Source of the DNA: Prevotella sp.
GTDB taxonomy: Bacteria > Bacteroidota > Bacteroidia > Bacteroidales > Bacteroidaceae
Direction: 5' to 3'
Assembly (NCBI GenBank): GCA_017458125.1
Contig: JAFTGB010000072.1
Coordinates: 1-64,000, forward strand
DNA length: 64,000 nt
Shown: one piece after another, positions 55,200 through 64,000 of the stretch
How the letters are laid out: every line of letters starts with the position of its first letter
Numbering within the stretch: the stretch's first letter is position 1
Made by a program: the position numbers and the translations under genes
The notes under the pieces: generated by a model
What the model was told of the DNA's origin: nothing
What the model saw: only the letters and a program-made list of their open reading frames with translations
Database searches by the model: none

Positions 55200-57980
55200 T
55201 TAATTATTTAATTTTGGCTTTAATTCATCTGGCGACTCATTAGTAAACATATCCACCTTGGGCGTTTCGCACTCATAAAGGTGACGAATAGTGGCCACAG
55301 GCACTTCCACGACAGGCTTAAAGTCAGGTGACTGCATATAGTGCAAGATGCTGTAACGCAACTGGCGGGCCACAGGGCGACGGTCAAGCCCGTTCACAAT
55401 ATCCATCGTCGTCATCAACAGGCGTCCATTCAGCACCCTTGCCTCTATCATCATCCCTAACTTACGGCTTATATGCCAGGTATCAATAGGCTGCACTATG
55501 GGCTGATAGTCGGCAGGAAACTCGCTCAGGTTCATGACCTGCGCACGATGGGTCAGTTCCCACCAGTTCAGGTTCTGCCAGTCATCGGTCGGGAAGTGGC
55601 GGAACACGGGGTGGCCGTTCTGGATATAGGCTCCCGTCGTATGCGGCGGACGCATCTTAAACCACGAAGTATTCCAGAAGACGGGCAGGAAGTTATGCTT
55701 CACATCATTGCCATAGCGCACCTTTCCTGCTGCCGTGAGCAGCACGTCGCCACCATTCTTCAAGACATCAATGGCCGATGAGTCAAGAGTGTCGGTCTCA
55801 TAGACGGTCGTTACAGGCATGTCCATTTGCTGCGGATATACCCAGTATTCCCATGAATTATGAAACGCCGGTGCATTGTCGGACGTGACGGTCACCACCA
55901 GCTTCATTTTCTTTGGCGTAGTCCATGTCTTAGACAACGCCGGATGTATCGTCAGCACGTTGGCATTACGTCCCTGTTGCAGAGTCATCGGCTCTGACCG
56001 GCCGTCCATGTCCGTCCCTTCTACTGTCCACGAGAGGCGGGCATTGCGAAGCGGCTCCTTCCAAGCATTATAGACGTCAATAGGTATGTCTATATCGGTA
56101 TCAGTGAAGACAAACTTCGGAAACTTGGCCAACGGCACTACAGGGGCACAGAATTGCGTCCAGTCATCTGCCGTGCAGTAGCCTTTCTCAAGCCAATGGA
56201 CATTAAGCGGACCCACCAGTGCCGTACCCTGTCCGCTGTAGTCGTTCAGTGCCAGCAACTGGAAACCGGCATAGTCCTGCGTACGCAGGTTGCGCTCTAT
56301 CTCGTACTTATAGCACAGTACCTGCAACCTGCCACTGGACATCAGAAAGTGCTCGGCTTGCGACTGCATGCCGTGGTCGCGCAACAAATCCTGGAACAGT
56401 TCAAAGTTACGCGCTTTGTAAACTCCCGTATATTGCGGTATCTCCTTAAAGTCAGGGAACGCACACCACTGTCCCAGCTCATGGGCAATGATGGGCGAGC
56501 GGTTGGGTTCCGTACCCTTATAGTTGCGCGGGAAAAGAAGCTGCTGGTAGTAGTCGTCATCAGAGTGAGGAGCCTGTTTGTCCCAATCCAACCCGCGTGC
56601 CCCGGCCTTGACATGATACTCCGAACCGTCATCCCATGCCCAGCCGCCACCCACAGAGGCGCCACAATAGATCCGGGTGGGGTCATAGTCCTTCATGGCC
56701 TTCACCCAGTCGCGACAATAAGCCACCCAGTCGCCTGCCGGTTCGTTGCCTGCTGCCATCATTGTAAAGGAGGGATGGTTGCCATAGACATCGAGCATCC
56801 TCCGTCCCTCGTCCAGCAAGTATTGGTCTATTGGCATTCCACGGCGCAACTTGACCCCATGGTTAGGCCACGACGGGCCTTCAGGCTGAAGGTAAAGCCC
56901 CAGGCGGTCAGCTACGTTGAAGGCGGCCTCTGGTGGACAATAGGAATGGAAGCGGACATGATTGATGCCATAGCTCTTGCATTTACGCAGAATGCGTTCC
57001 CAGGAAACTTCGTCCGTAGGGGGATAACCCGTCTCAGGGAAACAGCAGTTACCCACCGTTCCACGCATCCATACAGGCTTGCCGTTCAGCAAGAGCTGAC
57101 TACCGTCAACCGTCATCTGGCGCATACCAAACGTAGTATGCACGGTATCACCGTCACAGACAGCAAAGAGCGTATAGAGCTGAGGAGTGAACTCATCCCA
57201 GAGCTGTGCGCCTGCCATAGGCAGAATAACAGCATAGTCACGGGTAACGACGGCCTTGCGTCCTTCCACCCATACCTTTATCTTAGCATCGTGTGGCTTC
57301 TTCACTGCCACCCGAATGTTCATCTCCTTCACGTCAGGATAGACGCGCAACTGCCGGATGCAGTTCTTGGCGCGGGCCTGCAGTTCCATACGCCCTGCTA
57401 TGCCGTTCCAGTTGCCTTGGGTCTGATCAGTTACACTATGCGAGTCCTGCCCTACCCCCACGTTCTCAATGCCATTATACACCTCAATGCTGATGGTGTT
57501 CTCACCGCCATACACTATATAAGGTGTCAGGTCATACTCATGCGGTACGGAGAGTGACAGCTGATGTCCCGCCGCATGGTTATTCACCGTGACCGTAGTC
57601 TCAATGTGCGGACGCTCCAGAAAGAGGATGACACGACGCCCTTTCCACGACTTGGGGACAATGACCTTACGTTCATACCAGGCACGGCCTACGTAATGAC
57701 GTTCTGGCGTCAGGAAGAAGGGAAACTTCATCTGACCCTCCACGCGGTATTTCTCCATGTAGGGGTTGAAGAAATAGGAGGAGTCGTAAAGCGATCCCGT
57801 CCACTGCGTCTTCACATTGACAAGGTCACCTTTGCCGTTGGTCAGCATGGAGCCTGGCAATACGACACTTCCCTGCTCGCGTTCCGACCTGAACTGCCAT
57901 TGTCCTGACAGGTCAATTTGCCGTTGTGCCTGAATACTCAAGACCCATGGCAATAACAAAACCGTAATGACTTTCCGCAT
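55200..57980 (-). CDS. GH2-family beta-glycosidase
   Basis: A GH2 enzyme of about 926 residues. The start is placed at 57980 (MRKVITVLLLPWVLSIQAQ, signal peptide); codons further up to 58010 would add ten residues. It shows jelly-roll domain (GRAWYERKVIVPKSWKG near 100), Ig-like domain, then the TIM barrel with acid/base Glu in AAGNEPAG and nucleophile Glu in IIAHELGQW. Probably removes galactosyl or other side chains of RG-I, or glucuronyl units; exact activity unresolved. Starts 5 bases upstream of GH28, co-directional. Confidence 0.85.
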   Translation of the reverse strand: MRKVITVLLLPWVLSIQAQRQIDLSGQWQFRSEREQGSVVLPGSMLTNGKGDLVNVKTQWTGSLYDSSYFFNPYMEKYRVEGQMKFPFFLTPERHYVGRAWYERKVIVPKSWKGRRVILFLERPHIETTVTVNNHAAGHQLSLSVPHEYDLTPYIVYGGENTISIEVYNGIENVGVGQDSHSVTDQTQGNWNGIAGRMELQARAKNCIRQLRVYPDVKEMNIRVAVKKPHDAKIKVWVEGRKAVVTRDYAVILPMAGAQLWDEFTPQLYTLFAVCDGDTVHTTFGMRQMTVDGSQLLLNGKPVWMRGTVGNCCFPETGYPPTDEVSWERILRKCKSYGINHVRFHSYCPPEAAFNVADRLGLYLQPEGPSWPNHGVKLRRGMPIDQYLLDEGRRMLDVYGNHPSFTMMAAGNEPAGDWVAYCRDWVKAMKDYDPTRIYCGASVGGGWAWDDGSEYHVKAGARGLDWDKQAPHSDDDYYQQLLFPRNYKGTEPNRSPIIAHELGQWCAFPDFKEIPQYTGVYKARNFELFQDLLRDHGMQSQAEHFLMSSGRLQVLCYKYEIERNLRTQDYAGFQLLALNDYSGQGTALVGPLNVHWLEKGYCTADDWTQFCAPVVPLAKFPKFVFTDTDIDIPIDVYNAWKEPLRNARLSWTVEGTDMDGRSEPMTLQQGRNANVLTIHPALSKTWTTPKKMKLVVTVTSDNAPAFHNSWEYWVYPQQMDMPVTTVYETDTLDSSAIDVLKNGGDVLLTAAGKVRYGNDVKHNFLPVFWNTSWFKMRPPHTTGAYIQNGHPVFRHFPTDDWQNLNWWELTHRAQVMNLSEFPADYQPIVQPIDTWHISRKLGMMIEARVLNGRLLMTTMDIVNGLDRRPVARQLRYSILHYMQSPDFKPVVEVPVATIRHLYECETPKVDMFTNESPDELKPKLNN

Positions 57981-58020
57981 GATGGACATTAGACACCAAA
58001 TTCGCCGCATCTTTTTGAGA

Positions 58021-58338
58021 TTAATCTAAGTGGAACACCTCCTGAACAGGGATGGTGACGGGAGAGTTGTCAGGGTTGACCTCCATGATGTCGGCCATCA
58101 TGTCCCACCACTTCTGCGTGATGGGGTCCACGCTATCCGTGTCCTGCGAACTGCCTTCGCCCTCGCACTCCTGATAGCCGAACAGGATGTTGGTATCGCG
58201 GTCCCAGAAGATGCTGTAGTTGCTCACGCCGGCAGCCTTAATCATCTCCACCAGTTCAGGCCAGATAGCGGCATGCCGTTTCTCGTACTCTTTCTCACAA
58301 CCTGGTTTCAGGTACATCTTAAATGCAAAACGCTTCAT
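58021..58338 (-). CDS. rhaM: L-rhamnose mutarotase
   Basis: A 105-residue cytoplasmic protein of the RhaM/RhaU family, converting alpha and beta L-rhamnopyranose. The motif KRHAAIWPELVEMIKAAGV (residues 20-38) with catalytic His and the SIFWDRDTNILFGY strand match, and length is right. It is embedded in the PUL instead of the rhamnose operon, supporting RG-I as the substrate. Next to the GH2 gene, same strand. Confidence 0.93.
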   Translation of the reverse strand: MKRFAFKMYLKPGCEKEYEKRHAAIWPELVEMIKAAGVSNYSIFWDRDTNILFGYQECEGEGSSQDTDSVDPITQKWWDMMADIMEVNPDNSPVTIPVQEVFHLD

Positions 58339-58393
58339 TTATTTACGATTTACGATTTACGATTTTCTATTTTCGATTGACGATTTTCAATTT
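58339..58393. repeat. AT-rich low-complexity repeats between rhaM and uxuA
   Basis: A run of near-tandem 8-mer words of the form TTTACGAT (four to five copies, degenerating to TTTTCGATT). Similar words recur at 59660-59695 and 61885-61915. Confidence 0.7.
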
Positions 58394-59653
58394 TCAGTCA
58401 AAAAAGCCCGGCTGCTTGTAGGGTATGCCCAACTCACGGTCGACGGTGGCCAAGATGCCCTGCACCTGTGCCATGGCGAACATACGGCCCAACAGGGTAT
58501 AGCCGGCATTGTGTCCGTGACTCGACTCGTCGAAGATGCCACCCGGCTCGTCGGTGAACGTCATACCGTGGTCTACGCGCATGGGGAGAGCAGGATTTTC
58601 CTGTTCAAAGATGCGTGCCAGCTCGATGAGGTCGGCGCGTCCGCCCAAGTGGCTGGCCTCAGTGAAGTCGCCGTTAGGGAAGATGTGGCACGAGCGCAGG
58701 TGCACGAAGTGGGTGCGCGACGCAAACTTACGGGCCAGTTCAACGACATTGTTGTAGGCTCCGGCCGACAGGCTTCCTGCACAGAAAGTCAACCCGTTGT
58801 GCTTGTTGGGTACAGCGTCGAGGAACCAGCGGATATCGTCCTCGGTGCGCACGATGCGCGGCAGGCCCAAGATTTCGATAGGCGGGTCGTCGGGGTGTAC
58901 GCACATGTTCATGTCGCACTCCTCGCAGACGGGCATGATAGCCTCCAGGAAGTTTTTCATGTTCTGCCGCAGCTGTTCCTTGTCAATGCCTTTATAGAGG
59001 TCGAGGAACTCGCGGAACTTCTGCACCGGAGCCTCGTCGTTCTCCGAGAAGTTGCCACTGACGAAGCCCTGCGTCTTGATGACGATGTTCTCCACCAGCT
59101 TGTGGTCTTTCTCGGGCGTCATCGTCTTGGCCAGCTCGTCACACTCCTGCAGCACGTTTCTGTCTATCTTTTCTCCCTTCTCGTTTCTCATCTCAAAGGC
59201 CGCCCACTCCTCGCGAGCGCCTTCCCGCTTCAGGATGTAGATGTCGAAGTAGGCAAACTCGGCATAGTTGAAGTACAGGTTCGTGGCGCCGTTAGGATTG
59301 GCGTGCAGCAGGTCGGTGCGTGCCCAGTCGAGTACGGGCATAAAGTTGTAGCAAATGGTATGGATGCCTTCCGCCGACAGGTTGCGCAGCGACTGCTTAT
59401 ACACCTCTATCTGCTCGTCGCGGTCGGGGCCGCCATACTTGATGGTCTCCACCACGGGCAGACTCTCCACCACGCTCCATCGCATGCCGAAGCTCTCGAT
59501 GTACTCCCGCAGTTCACGAATCTTCTCGCGTGTCCACACCTGTCCCAGCGGCACGTCATGCAGTGCGGTGACGATGCCTTCTACTCCAATTTGTCTCAGC
59601 ATGGCAAGCGTTATCTTGTCCTTCTTGCCAAACCATCTCCATGTTTTTTCCAT
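58394..59653 (-). CDS. uxuA: Mannonate dehydratase
   Basis: A 419-residue enzyme dehydrating D-mannonate to 2-keto-3-deoxygluconate in the galacturonate/glucuronate pathway. The N-terminus MEKTWRWFGKKDKITLAM is typical; metal-site blocks CVHPDDPP (near 258), CAGSLSAG (near 300) and FVHLRSCHIF, and MRVDHGMTF follow. Length is near E. coli UxuA (394) with small insertions. No uxuB, uxaC or kdgK gene is in the window. Placed in the PUL because GalA released from RG-I needs this pathway after isomerisation. Confidence 0.95.
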   Translation of the reverse strand: MEKTWRWFGKKDKITLAMLRQIGVEGIVTALHDVPLGQVWTREKIRELREYIESFGMRWSVVESLPVVETIKYGGPDRDEQIEVYKQSLRNLSAEGIHTICYNFMPVLDWARTDLLHANPNGATNLYFNYAEFAYFDIYILKREGAREEWAAFEMRNEKGEKIDRNVLQECDELAKTMTPEKDHKLVENIVIKTQGFVSGNFSENDEAPVQKFREFLDLYKGIDKEQLRQNMKNFLEAIMPVCEECDMNMCVHPDDPPIEILGLPRIVRTEDDIRWFLDAVPNKHNGLTFCAGSLSAGAYNNVVELARKFASRTHFVHLRSCHIFPNGDFTEASHLGGRADLIELARIFEQENPALPMRVDHGMTFTDEPGGIFDESSHGHNAGYTLLGRMFAMAQVQGILATVDRELGIPYKQPGFFD

Positions 59654-59749
59654 AATTATTATTTTCTATTTACGATTTTCTATTTACGATTTAGAGGCAC
59701 AAGAGAAATCATATTTCTCATTTCTCAACTCTCATCTCTCAACTATGAA

Positions 59750-61828
59750 CTAATTCCCATCCGGCTTCGTCAGGTTGCTGCCCGAAGCGGTGTACCATAC
59801 GAAGGTGTCAGGATTGTCGGGACGTGCCGGGTCGAAGTCCTGCCAGTCGGCACGCAGATGTCCGACCAACGGCGAGTTCATCTGCTTCAGTCCCATCACG
59901 ATCATCTTGGCTATCTCCCACGCGCCGAAGGGGTTGAAGTGGGTGTTGTCGGCCAGCGGCTTGGGCTGGTTGGGGAACGTGTTGGCAGCATAATGCACCA
60001 GAGCTTTCTTGGAGCCTTCCTCGCCCAACGCCTCGAAGAACGTCGTCGACATCGTATTCAGGTCGATGACGGGCACGCCCTCGCGCTTGGCCACCGTCTT
60101 CATGGCCTCGGGGTATTCGTCGTGTGTGTTGCGCATCGTGCGATGGTCATCATTAAACAGGCGGCGTGCCGTCGGTGTGACAAAGATGATGTTTCCGCCT
60201 TTCTCGCGCACACGGTCGGCAAATATCTTCAGGTTTCGTGTGTAGCTGTACCATGCGCCGTCGCCGGCACGCTTCTCTTTCTCGTCGTTATGGCCGAACT
60301 CGCAGATGACGTAGTCACCCTTGCGCAGCTGCGTCAGTATCTTGTCCAACCGCAACTGAGCCAGAAACGTCGTGGCCGACAGTCCACTCTCAGCGTAGTT
60401 GGCCACCACGACACCGTCGTCCATCCACCGGGTAAACATCTGTCCCCACGACGCCCACGGCTCGTCCTCCTGGTCCACCACGGTACTGTTGCCGCAGAGG
60501 AACACCGTCGTTGCCACAGTGTCAGGCTCAATGCGTATGCTCTTGACGGCAGGCGACGGTCCGCAGAAGGTCAGCGTCAGCGAGTCGTCCCAATTTTTGT
60601 ACCCCACCTCGCGGGGCTTCAGCTTGACACGGCTCTTGCCGTCGATGCGCGGGGCATGCTTGTTGACCACGAAGGTCAACGTTTCGTAGCGCCCTTTCTT
60701 CGTCGTCACCACGTCGGCGTAGTGGCGGCGGCTCTCCGCCCTGACCACGGTCTGGGCAGCACGACGCTTCGAGCCCAGCGTAACGGTCACGCGGTAGTTG
60801 CCGTCGGGCACTGGCACGCTGTAGCTGAAGGGCTTGTCGCTGGCACGGTCGAGCGTCACGGCCAAGGGTTTCATCTGCCGATAGATGCCTGCCGTCGGGA
60901 AGGCGGCAAGGAGACGCTGGTACTCGTCGCGTGTTATCTGCATGACGGTGCCGTGACGCGGTGTGAAGTCGCCCTCGGTCTTGGTGTTCTGCACAAAGGT
61001 GAAGCGGCGCAGGTCGTTGCTCCTGGTGAACTGGTAGTGGTGGTCGCGGTAGCAGTCGTACATCAGACACCAGCCGCCGCCGATGAGCGGAAACACGCCC
61101 GCTCCTTCCACGTCGCTCTTCGTCGTCTCGCAGAAGCCGTCCAAAAGCGTCCACGTCTCCGCGCGGTGCAGGTCTTTTACCAAATACTGGCGTATGCCTT
61201 TGTGCTGGCCGTCGGCCTCGGTCTTGAAGAAGAGGTGCAGCTGTCCCTTGCCGTCCTTCACGATGTCGGTGTCGATGGCTGGTGCACCGAAGTCAAACAG
61301 CACCTTCGGCTCCGTCTCCAAGGTGCTGAAGTCGTCGTCAGCGTAGCACCAGTAGACGCGGTCGTAGGGTATGCTGCCGTCGTTGGTCAACAGCGAGAAG
61401 TACACCATATATTTGCCTGCTTTCTCGTCGTAGAACGTCTGCGGTGCCCACACCCTTGTGACGTTGGCAAACGACGTACCGGCGAAGCGCTCGGGGAAGT
61501 GCACCGTGTGGTGCTCCCAGTGTACGAGGTCGCGCGAGCGCATGAGCACCAGTCCGCGGTTGCTGTCCCAGCCCTGCCGACAGCGCATGTCAGTGACCGT
61601 CATGCGGAACCAGCCGTCGCTGCATCGCAGGATGTGGGGGTCGCGCACGCCCTTGGCCCTCGCAATGGTGTCGCTGCCAATGATGGGCTGTCCGCCGTTC
61701 AGCGGGGTGTAGTTGAAGCCGTCGTCGCTCACGGCATAGCAGATTTGTTCTTTCTCCGGGGCATTGCCCGTAAAGTAGACGAAAAGGTAGTTGGTGGCCG
61801 TCAAGACCAATGCTAATAACAAACTCAT
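59750..61828 (-). CDS. GH43-like / CE12 acetylesterase fusion
   Basis: A 692-residue protein. Residues 1-330 form a five-bladed propeller of GH43/GH32 clan type with VRDPHIL, APAIDTDIV and VEGAGVF marking the three acidic catalytic positions. Residues about 425-670 are a CE12/SGNH esterase with VFLCGNST, EFGHND and ADNTHFNP. The first block has GNST instead of GDST. A short N-terminal hydrophobic segment (LLLALVLTATNYLF) may be a signal. Would combine a glycosidase (arabinan or galactan side chains) with deacetylation of RG-I. Confidence 0.87.
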   Translation of the reverse strand: MSLLLALVLTATNYLFVYFTGNAPEKEQICYAVSDDGFNYTPLNGGQPIIGSDTIARAKGVRDPHILRCSDGWFRMTVTDMRCRQGWDSNRGLVLMRSRDLVHWEHHTVHFPERFAGTSFANVTRVWAPQTFYDEKAGKYMVYFSLLTNDGSIPYDRVYWCYADDDFSTLETEPKVLFDFGAPAIDTDIVKDGKGQLHLFFKTEADGQHKGIRQYLVKDLHRAETWTLLDGFCETTKSDVEGAGVFPLIGGGWCLMYDCYRDHHYQFTRSNDLRRFTFVQNTKTEGDFTPRHGTVMQITRDEYQRLLAAFPTAGIYRQMKPLAVTLDRASDKPFSYSVPVPDGNYRVTVTLGSKRRAAQTVVRAESRRHYADVVTTKKGRYETLTFVVNKHAPRIDGKSRVKLKPREVGYKNWDDSLTLTFCGPSPAVKSIRIEPDTVATTVFLCGNSTVVDQEDEPWASWGQMFTRWMDDGVVVANYAESGLSATTFLAQLRLDKILTQLRKGDYVICEFGHNDEKEKRAGDGAWYSYTRNLKIFADRVREKGGNIIFVTPTARRLFNDDHRTMRNTHDEYPEAMKTVAKREGVPVIDLNTMSTTFFEALGEEGSKKALVHYAANTFPNQPKPLADNTHFNPFGAWEIAKMIVMGLKQMNSPLVGHLRADWQDFDPARPDNPDTFVWYTASGSNLTKPDGN

Positions 61829-61830
61829 AG

Positions 61831-61918
61831 ATCTATTTGACTATTTTACTATTTGACTAGTTTACTATTTGATGATTTGAAGTATTTTCGATTTACGATT
61901 TTCAATTTTCGATTTTTG
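61831..61918. repeat. AT-rich low-complexity repeats upstream of the GH43-CE12 gene
   Basis: Two words repeat: CTATTTGA or its close variants (61833-61872) and TTTTCGATTT/ACGATTTTC (61886-61915). Part of the 125-base gap 61829-61953. No -33/-7 promoter of good quality was found here. Confidence 0.65.
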
Positions 61919-61953
61919 AGGCAAAAGTTATCATAATTTTTATATTTTATTTT

Positions 61954-64000
61954 TTATTTATTATTTACAATGAATTCTGCCTCGACGATGCGGAGCTCGC
62001 TGCGCGGCTGGTCGCCGTCCTTGGCCTTGTAGAGGTCCAGTTCGCCTGCGGCAGGCTGCGCCACCTCCACGATGCCACCAAAAGCGTCCTTGTCCGTGCC
62101 TGCTCCTTTGAGGCGGATGGTCACCTCGTCCGTGCGCACTGGCTTCACTGGTTTCAGGTGGACGTAGCCCAAGCTGCGCTCCGTCTCACCGCTCCAGATG
62201 AGCTGCCGCCCGGCGTAGACCTCCAACGGATAGCTGCGCAGGCGCCATCCCGTCAGCTTCAGACAGATGTCGCTGACCACGGCCTTGCGCGCCAGACGGT
62301 ATGTTATCCAACCGGTAGACAGCCGTCCGTCGTTCTTCCATTCCGTCAACTCGTTGTCGTCGTAGCTGTTAGCGGCCTGCTGGCTGTCATAACCAGCCCG
62401 AGCAGACACGATGGGGATGGCCTGCGCACGCTGGATGAACGACGGAGTCTGCAGCGTCTCGCCACGGTCCAGCCTGCCTTTCAGCGTCAGCTGGGGCAGG
62501 TAGTGCGCCGCATCAACGCTATGAGTCTTCAGTTCCAAGTAGGCCGGTTTCAGTCCGTCAGCACACGCCGACAGGCAGATGGTGCCCGCATTCACCGTGC
62601 TGCGCACCAGCACGCGGTTGACACCACAGGCCACGGGCAGCGTCGTTGCGCCGACGTAGTTGTCGGGGGCACCCTTGCCGATGCCGCCCAGCCAGCGTCC
62701 TTCGCCCCACAAGGCAAAGTTGACCATGCGGTCGTCCAACGGGCAGCGCCGTCCCTCACGGTCCAGCACCTCCACCTCGACCAAGGCCATATCCGCCCCG
62801 TCGGCCTTCATGCCCTCGGGGTTCTCCGTGGCGGTGAGCTTCAGCTGGTAGGGTTCGCCCGCCGTCTCCACCCGGTAGCGGCTGCCGTCGGAGCCTGCGG
62901 CCTCCAGCACGCCCGGCTCGTAGGGCACGTCGTCGAACGTGAACAGGTAGTGGTGGCTGCGCCGTCCCTTGCCCATGCTCCTGCCGTTGAGCAGCAGTTC
63001 CACCTCGTCAGCCGTAGAGACGACATAGACGGGTTTCACCGTTCCTGCGGGGTAGTTCCAGTGACCTATTATATAAGTACGCGCAGCCTCATCGTCCACC
63101 CAGCCGCTCCACATCACCTGATGGGCGTAGAAGGCATCCTTGGGTATGCGCATGGCGTCGGTCACGCCGCTGGTGCGGTAGTTCGACTCGCCCCGGTGGT
63201 GCGTGTTGGTGTCGGAGAAGACAATCTTGACGCCACCCGCCGACACGCGCGTGCCCGTGCCGGGACGCTCGCACCAGTAGTCGTACCAGCGTCGTACCAT
63301 CTCGACGGCCAACTGGTCCATGTTACGATTGTAGTCTGTTGCAGGCTTGCCGCGATAGAGCGGACCGTCGCCTTCCTTGTGGAAGGGGTAGCTGTAGGCG
63401 TCCCAATAGTTGCGCAGTCCTTCGTCGCGGCAGTATTCCATGGCCCACATGGGGTGTTTGTGCGACTTGTTGATGTAGAGCATCTCGCCGCCATACTCCG
63501 CCTCGTCAATGTCGAGCATCTCGCGGCTGCCTATGGCACGTCCGCCCGACGGGTCGTAAGTGTCGCGTATCTTTTTCATCTCCAGCATGTGTTCGCGGCT
63601 GATGCTCTCGTTGCCGCACTCGTAGAACAGTATGCTGGGATTGTTGCGGTTGTAGATGATGGCATCCCGCATCAGCGCCGTGCGCTGCTGCCAGCGCGGG
63701 CCCTCCACGTCCTTTTCGGCATCGCCTGCCGGCATGGCCTGTATGAGTCCCACGCGGTCGCACGACTCGATGTCCTGTTTCCATGGCGTGACGTGCATCC
63801 ATCGCACCACGTTGCCGCCCGACTCCACCATCAGGGCGTTGGAGTAGTCGCTGAGCCATGCCGGCACGGACAGCCCCACTGCCGGCCACTCGTTCGACGT
63901 GCGCTGGGCGTAGCCGTGCACCATCAGCACGCGGTCGTTGAGCCACACTTTGCCCTCGCCGAAGCGCGTCTTGCGGAAACCGGTGCGTGTGGTGACGCAG
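61954..64000 (-). CDS. GH2-family glycosidase with C-terminal discoidin-like domain, 5' end outside window
   Basis: Open to the window edge; about 680 residues of the C-terminal portion are seen. TRTGFRKTRFGEGKVWLND is the GH2 boundary of the jelly-roll/Ig domains and barrel; acid/base Glu is in YECGNES and the nucleophile may be the Glu of MWAMEYCRDE. Then Ig-like domains (residues about 290-470) and a discoidin-type binding domain at the end. Likely a beta-galactosidase or related exo-enzyme acting on RG-I side chains. It heads the minus-strand enzyme group in this window. Confidence 0.85.
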   Translation of the reverse strand, partial: CVTTRTGFRKTRFGEGKVWLNDRVLMVHGYAQRTSNEWPAVGLSVPAWLSDYSNALMVESGGNVVRWMHVTPWKQDIESCDRVGLIQAMPAGDAEKDVEGPRWQQRTALMRDAIIYNRNNPSILFYECGNESISREHMLEMKKIRDTYDPSGGRAIGSREMLDIDEAEYGGEMLYINKSHKHPMWAMEYCRDEGLRNYWDAYSYPFHKEGDGPLYRGKPATDYNRNMDQLAVEMVRRWYDYWCERPGTGTRVSAGGVKIVFSDTNTHHRGESNYRTSGVTDAMRIPKDAFYAHQVMWSGWVDDEAARTYIIGHWNYPAGTVKPVYVVSTADEVELLLNGRSMGKGRRSHHYLFTFDDVPYEPGVLEAAGSDGSRYRVETAGEPYQLKLTATENPEGMKADGADMALVEVEVLDREGRRCPLDDRMVNFALWGEGRWLGGIGKGAPDNYVGATTLPVACGVNRVLVRSTVNAGTICLSACADGLKPAYLELKTHSVDAAHYLPQLTLKGRLDRGETLQTPSFIQRAQAIPIVSARAGYDSQQAANSYDDNELTEWKNDGRLSTGWITYRLARKAVVSDICLKLTGWRLRSYPLEVYAGRQLIWSGETERSLGYVHLKPVKPVRTDEVTIRLKGAGTDKDAFGGIVEVAQPAAGELDLYKAKDGDQPRSELRIVEAEFIVNNK

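Noticed and set aside
58220-61816. Very long plus-strand open frame opposite uxuA and GH43-CE12
   Set aside because: It is antisense to two clear enzyme genes; its open length follows from GC-rich codon bias and the translation has no domain or signal features.
61921-61932. Minus-strand promoter for the GH43-CE12 gene
   Set aside because: Read on the minus strand it is TAACTTTTGC, one base too long for the -7 consensus, and has no -33.

Overview
The window looks like a chromosomal segment of a Bacteroidales bacterium, most likely Prevotella or a close relative. The grounds are two SusC/SusD pairs, repeated promoters of the form TTTG-N19/20-TAnnTTTGC, secreted proteins sharing a C-terminal YTL-G-R-KGIYI-NGKK tag, and a DUF2723 membrane protein. 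The genus is an inference; no rRNA or tRNA gene is present to confirm it.

Region 1 (1-8.7 kb) is accessory DNA with visibly lower GC than what follows. It holds the 3' part of a tyrosine recombinase, a small protein, a MobV relaxase with a recognisable MobV-type nick site upstream, then (minus strand) five closely packed genes for exported or envelope proteins of unknown function, led by a DUF6175 protein. Next comes an Abi_2/AbiF-type HEPN gene on the plus strand, directly preceded by a compact RNA gene with its own promoter, folded body and terminator. A second promoter plus nested-stem region follows it. The ncRNA/HEPN unit is the most interesting system here.

Region 2 (8.75-21.05 kb) is core genome on the plus strand: a THUMP-domain RNA methyltransferase overlapping a dipeptidyl peptidase IV, then a repeat-rich gap, serB, purD, two membrane proteins, a large DUF2723 membrane protein and a polysaccharide deacetylase.

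Region 3 (21.05-26.4 kb, minus strand) is an L-rhamnose operon read kinase, isomerase-like protein, permease, aldolase. The isomerase position is taken by an L-fucose/L-arabinose isomerase-fold protein instead of classical RhaA/RhaI.

Region 4 (26.4-64 kb) is a large rhamnogalacturonan-I (pectin) utilisation locus. It encodes GH105, a PL26-like exolyase, a tandem CE12 acetylesterase, SusC/D pair 1, SusC/D pair 2, a secreted protein, two PL11 lyases on opposite strands, GH28, two GH2-like enzymes, a GH43-like/CE12 fusion, L-rhamnose mutarotase and mannonate dehydratase. Surface lyases and esterases would cut and deacetylate RG-I, the SusC/D pairs import oligosaccharides, exo-enzymes release rhamnose and galacturonate, and RhaM, the rhamnose operon and UxuA feed these into central metabolism. 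No HTCS or AraC-type regulator is seen, so control must come from outside the window. No CRISPR array, tRNA or rRNA gene was recognised.
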